Part shown: positions 5,271 through 6,804 of the stretch, piece by piece
Layout: each line of letters begins with the position of its first letter
Position numbering within the stretch: the first letter of the stretch is position 1
From: Rhizobacter sp.
GTDB lineage: Bacteria > Pseudomonadota > Gammaproteobacteria > Burkholderiales > Burkholderiaceae_C
NCBI GenBank assembly: GCA_014380155.1
Contig: JACMKJ010000202.1
Span: 1-6,804 of the forward strand
Direction of reading: 5' to 3'
Length of the DNA: 6,804 nucleotides
Program-made: the position numbers and the translations under genes
The notes under the pieces: generated by a model
The model's database searches: none
What the model saw: only the letters and a program-made list of their open reading frames with translations
Told to the model about the DNA's origin: nothing

Positions 5271-6317
5271 ATGCCACTCGTCCCCTACGCCCTCACCCGC
5301 CCGTTTTTGTTTGGCCTCGACCCCGAGCAAGCCCATGACCTCACCTTGGGCGCGTTGGCCCGCATCCAGCACACGCCGCTGGTGTGCGTGGTGTCGCAGC
5401 CTCGCATTGCCGACCCGCTCACGCTGGCGGGGCTCCAATTCCCCAACCGCGTGGGCCTGGCCGCCGGGCTCGATAAAAACGGCCGCTGCATCGATGCCTT
5501 TGGTGCCATGGGCTTCGGCTTCGTCGAAGTGGGCACGGTCACCCCGAAGGCGCAGCCGGGCAACCCCAAGCCGCGCATGTTTCGACTGCCCGAGGCGCAG
5601 GGCCTGATCAACCGGCTGGGTTTCAACAACGAGGGGCTGGACGCGTTCATCGCCAATGTGAAGCGAAGCCGTTTTCGTGAGAAGGGCGGCATCCTCGGCC
5701 TCAACATCGGCAAGAACGCCGCCACGCCCATCGAGCGTGCTGTCGACGACTACCTGATCGGCCTTGACGGTGTGTACCCGCATGCCGACTACGTGACGGT
5801 CAATATCTCGTCACCCAACACCAAGAACCTGCGCGATCTGCAAAGCGACGAGGCGCTCGACGCGCTGCTGTCGGCCGTGCAGGCGCGCAAGCTGCAGCTC
5901 GTTAAGCAGCATGGCCGCAGCGTGCCCATCTTCGTGAAGATCGCGCCCGATCTCGATGAAGCGCAGGTGCAGGTCATCGCCGCCAGCATCCGCGAGAACG
6001 GCATCGACGGCGTGATCGCCACCAACACCACCATCGCGCGCGACGCCGTGAAGCACCTGCCACACGGCGAAGAAGCCGGCGGCCTCTCGGGCGCACCGGT
6101 GCTCGCCGCGAGCAACCGCGTCATCACGCAGCTGCGTGCGGCGCTCGGCAAGGGCTTCCCCATCATCGGCGTGGGCGGTGTGATGAGCGGCGCCGATGCG
6201 CAGGCCAAGCTCGCGGCCGGCGCCGACTTGGTGCAGCTCTACACCGGCTTCATCTATCAGGGCCCGGGGCTGGTGACCGAAGCGGCACGCGCGTTGAAGC
6301 GCTCGCGCAAAGGCTGA
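5271..6317 (+). CDS. pyrD: Dihydroorotate dehydrogenase (quinone), class 2
   Basis: Oxidises dihydroorotate to orotate in de novo pyrimidine synthesis. It carries FMN and passes electrons to ubiquinone at the inner face of the cytoplasmic membrane. It is 348 residues long, the normal class 2 length. The N-terminal segment 1-35 (YALTRPFLFGLDPEQAHDLT) is the membrane-associated helical extension that marks class 2. Other motifs are GLAAGLDKNG (62-71, FMN site), GFVEVGTVTPKAQPGNPKPRMFRL (83-106), NRLGFNN (114-120), NIGKN (145-149), VNISSPNTKNLRDLQ (177-191, catalytic base Ser181), KIAPD (223-227), TNTT (251-254) and the FMN phosphate loop IGVGGVMSG (299-307). All expected residues are present. 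ATG 5271 gives the usual opening for the family, but no clear Shine-Dalgarno precedes it. Its stop is 20 bases from the stop of the convergent CoA-transferase gene. Confidence 0.97.
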   Translation: MPLVPYALTRPFLFGLDPEQAHDLTLGALARIQHTPLVCVVSQPRIADPLTLAGLQFPNRVGLAAGLDKNGRCIDAFGAMGFGFVEVGTVTPKAQPGNPKPRMFRLPEAQGLINRLGFNNEGLDAFIANVKRSRFREKGGILGLNIGKNAATPIERAVDDYLIGLDGVYPHADYVTVNISSPNTKNLRDLQSDEALDALLSAVQARKLQLVKQHGRSVPIFVKIAPDLDEAQVQVIAASIRENGIDGVIATNTTIARDAVKHLPHGEEAGGLSGAPVLAASNRVITQLRAALGKGFPIIGVGGVMSGADAQAKLAAGADLVQLYTGFIYQGPGLVTEAARALKRSRKG

Positions 6318-6327
6318 GCCTCAGAGA

Positions 6328-6349
6328 CCGCTGCGATTCACTGCAGCGG
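6328..6349. terminator. Possible bidirectional hairpin between pyrD and the CoA-transferase gene
   Basis: A perfect 7-bp GC-rich stem (6328-6334 with 6343-6349) has an 8-base loop containing the stop codon of the minus-strand gene. It lies between two convergent stops, where a shared terminator would be expected. No T-tract follows on either strand, so it may only slow polymerase or protect 3' ends. Confidence 0.3.
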
Positions 6350-6804
6350 CACGCCGGTCTTGCTCTGCACCTCTTCGCGAGTAACACCATCGGCCAGCTC
6401 GACGAGCTTCAAACCTTGGGGCGTGACATCGAGCACGCACAGGTCGGTGATGATGAGGTTGACCACGCCCAGTCCCGTCAGGGGCAGCGTGCACTGCGGC
6501 AGGATCTTCAAGTCGATGCCGCCGTCTTTTTTCTTCGCCACGTGCTCCATGAGCACGACCACGCTCTTGACGCCAGCGACCAGGTCCATGGCGCCGCCCA
6601 TGCCCTTGACCATCTTGCCGGGGATCATCCAGTTGGCGAGGTCGCCCTTTTCGCTGACCTGCATCGCGCCCAGGATGGAGAGGTTGATCTTGCCGCCGCG
6701 AATCATCGCGAAGCTGTCGTGCGAGCCGAAGATGCTGGAGCCGGGGATGGTGGTCACGGTTTGTTTGCCGGCGTTGATGAGGTCGGCGTCGACCTGGTCT
6801 TCGG
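6338..6804 (-). CDS. 3-oxoacid CoA-transferase beta subunit (5' end outside window)
   Basis: The small subunit of a two-subunit family I CoA-transferase (ScoB/AtoA/PcaJ type), which moves CoA from succinyl-CoA to a 3-oxoacid such as acetoacetate or 3-oxoadipate. The gene is cut by the right edge. About 155 C-terminal residues of a usual 210-220 are visible, reading on through EDQVDADLINAGKQTV to the edge without a stop. The GTG at 6757 is an internal Val codon. Family blocks seen are PGSSIFGSHDSFAMIRGGKINLSILGAMQVSEKGDLANWMIPGK, GMGGAMDLVAG, VVVLMEHVAKKKDGG, CTLPLTG and the C-terminal KTGVPLQ. The catalytic glutamate (in an ENGxLGxGP context) lies upstream of the window. The alpha subunit gene would be expected further upstream, beyond the right edge. 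The wording favours ScoB (succinyl-CoA:acetoacetate), but AtoA or PcaJ cannot be excluded. Confidence 0.93.
   Translation of the reverse strand, partial: EDQVDADLINAGKQTVTTIPGSSIFGSHDSFAMIRGGKINLSILGAMQVSEKGDLANWMIPGKMVKGMGGAMDLVAGVKSVVVLMEHVAKKKDGGIDLKILPQCTLPLTGLGVVNLIITDLCVLDVTPQGLKLVELADGVTREEVQSKTGVPLQ

Overview
The window is a compact stretch of high-GC chromosome with housekeeping gene content. I read it as beta-proteobacterial, probably Burkholderiales of the Rubrivivax/Leptothrix/Roseateles type. That rests on remembered family sequences: the EF-P C-terminus, the PyrD N-terminus, a DUF3445 gene next to mnmC, and a small protein beginning MAKPNYSFEKRQ. I see no insertion sequence, prophage, CRISPR array, rRNA or tRNA gene, and no gap between genes longer than about 90 bases.

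Layout: the left edge (+ strand) holds the 3' half of efp (elongation factor P), closed by a good intrinsic terminator. A DUF3445 gene (family of the haem-dependent oxidative N-demethylase alpha subunit) starts 20 bases further on, and its stop overlaps the start of mnmC by ATGA. mnmC runs to 3084 and its tail overlaps, tail to tail, the 3' end of a minus-strand gene for an alpha/beta hydrolase. The minus-strand cluster reads rpiA (ribose-5-phosphate isomerase A), then a 57-residue lysine-rich protein, then the hydrolase. rpiA and pyrD (quinone-dependent dihydroorotate dehydrogenase) diverge from a 64-base region that carries a plausible rpiA promoter. The right edge is the 3' part of a minus-strand 3-oxoacid CoA-transferase beta subunit gene, convergent with pyrD.

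Functions: efp and mnmC both serve translation (polyproline rescue; wobble-uridine modification of tRNA). rpiA and pyrD both feed nucleotide synthesis, through ribose-5-phosphate and orotate. The CoA-transferase belongs to ketone-body or beta-ketoadipate type metabolism. The hydrolase, the DUF3445 protein and the small protein have no assigned role here.

The most interesting observation is mnmC. Its C-terminal FAD oxidase domain (MnmC1) looks intact. Its N-terminal methyltransferase domain (MnmC2/MnmD) appears to have lost about 33 N-terminal residues, the DGFxPxxNPxMW active-site loop, and the GKR/GRKRE-like segment, yet it keeps the SAM-binding motif and an open frame. This suggests a protein that has lost, or is losing, the final methylation step while keeping the oxidase. 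I found no clear new multi-gene system.
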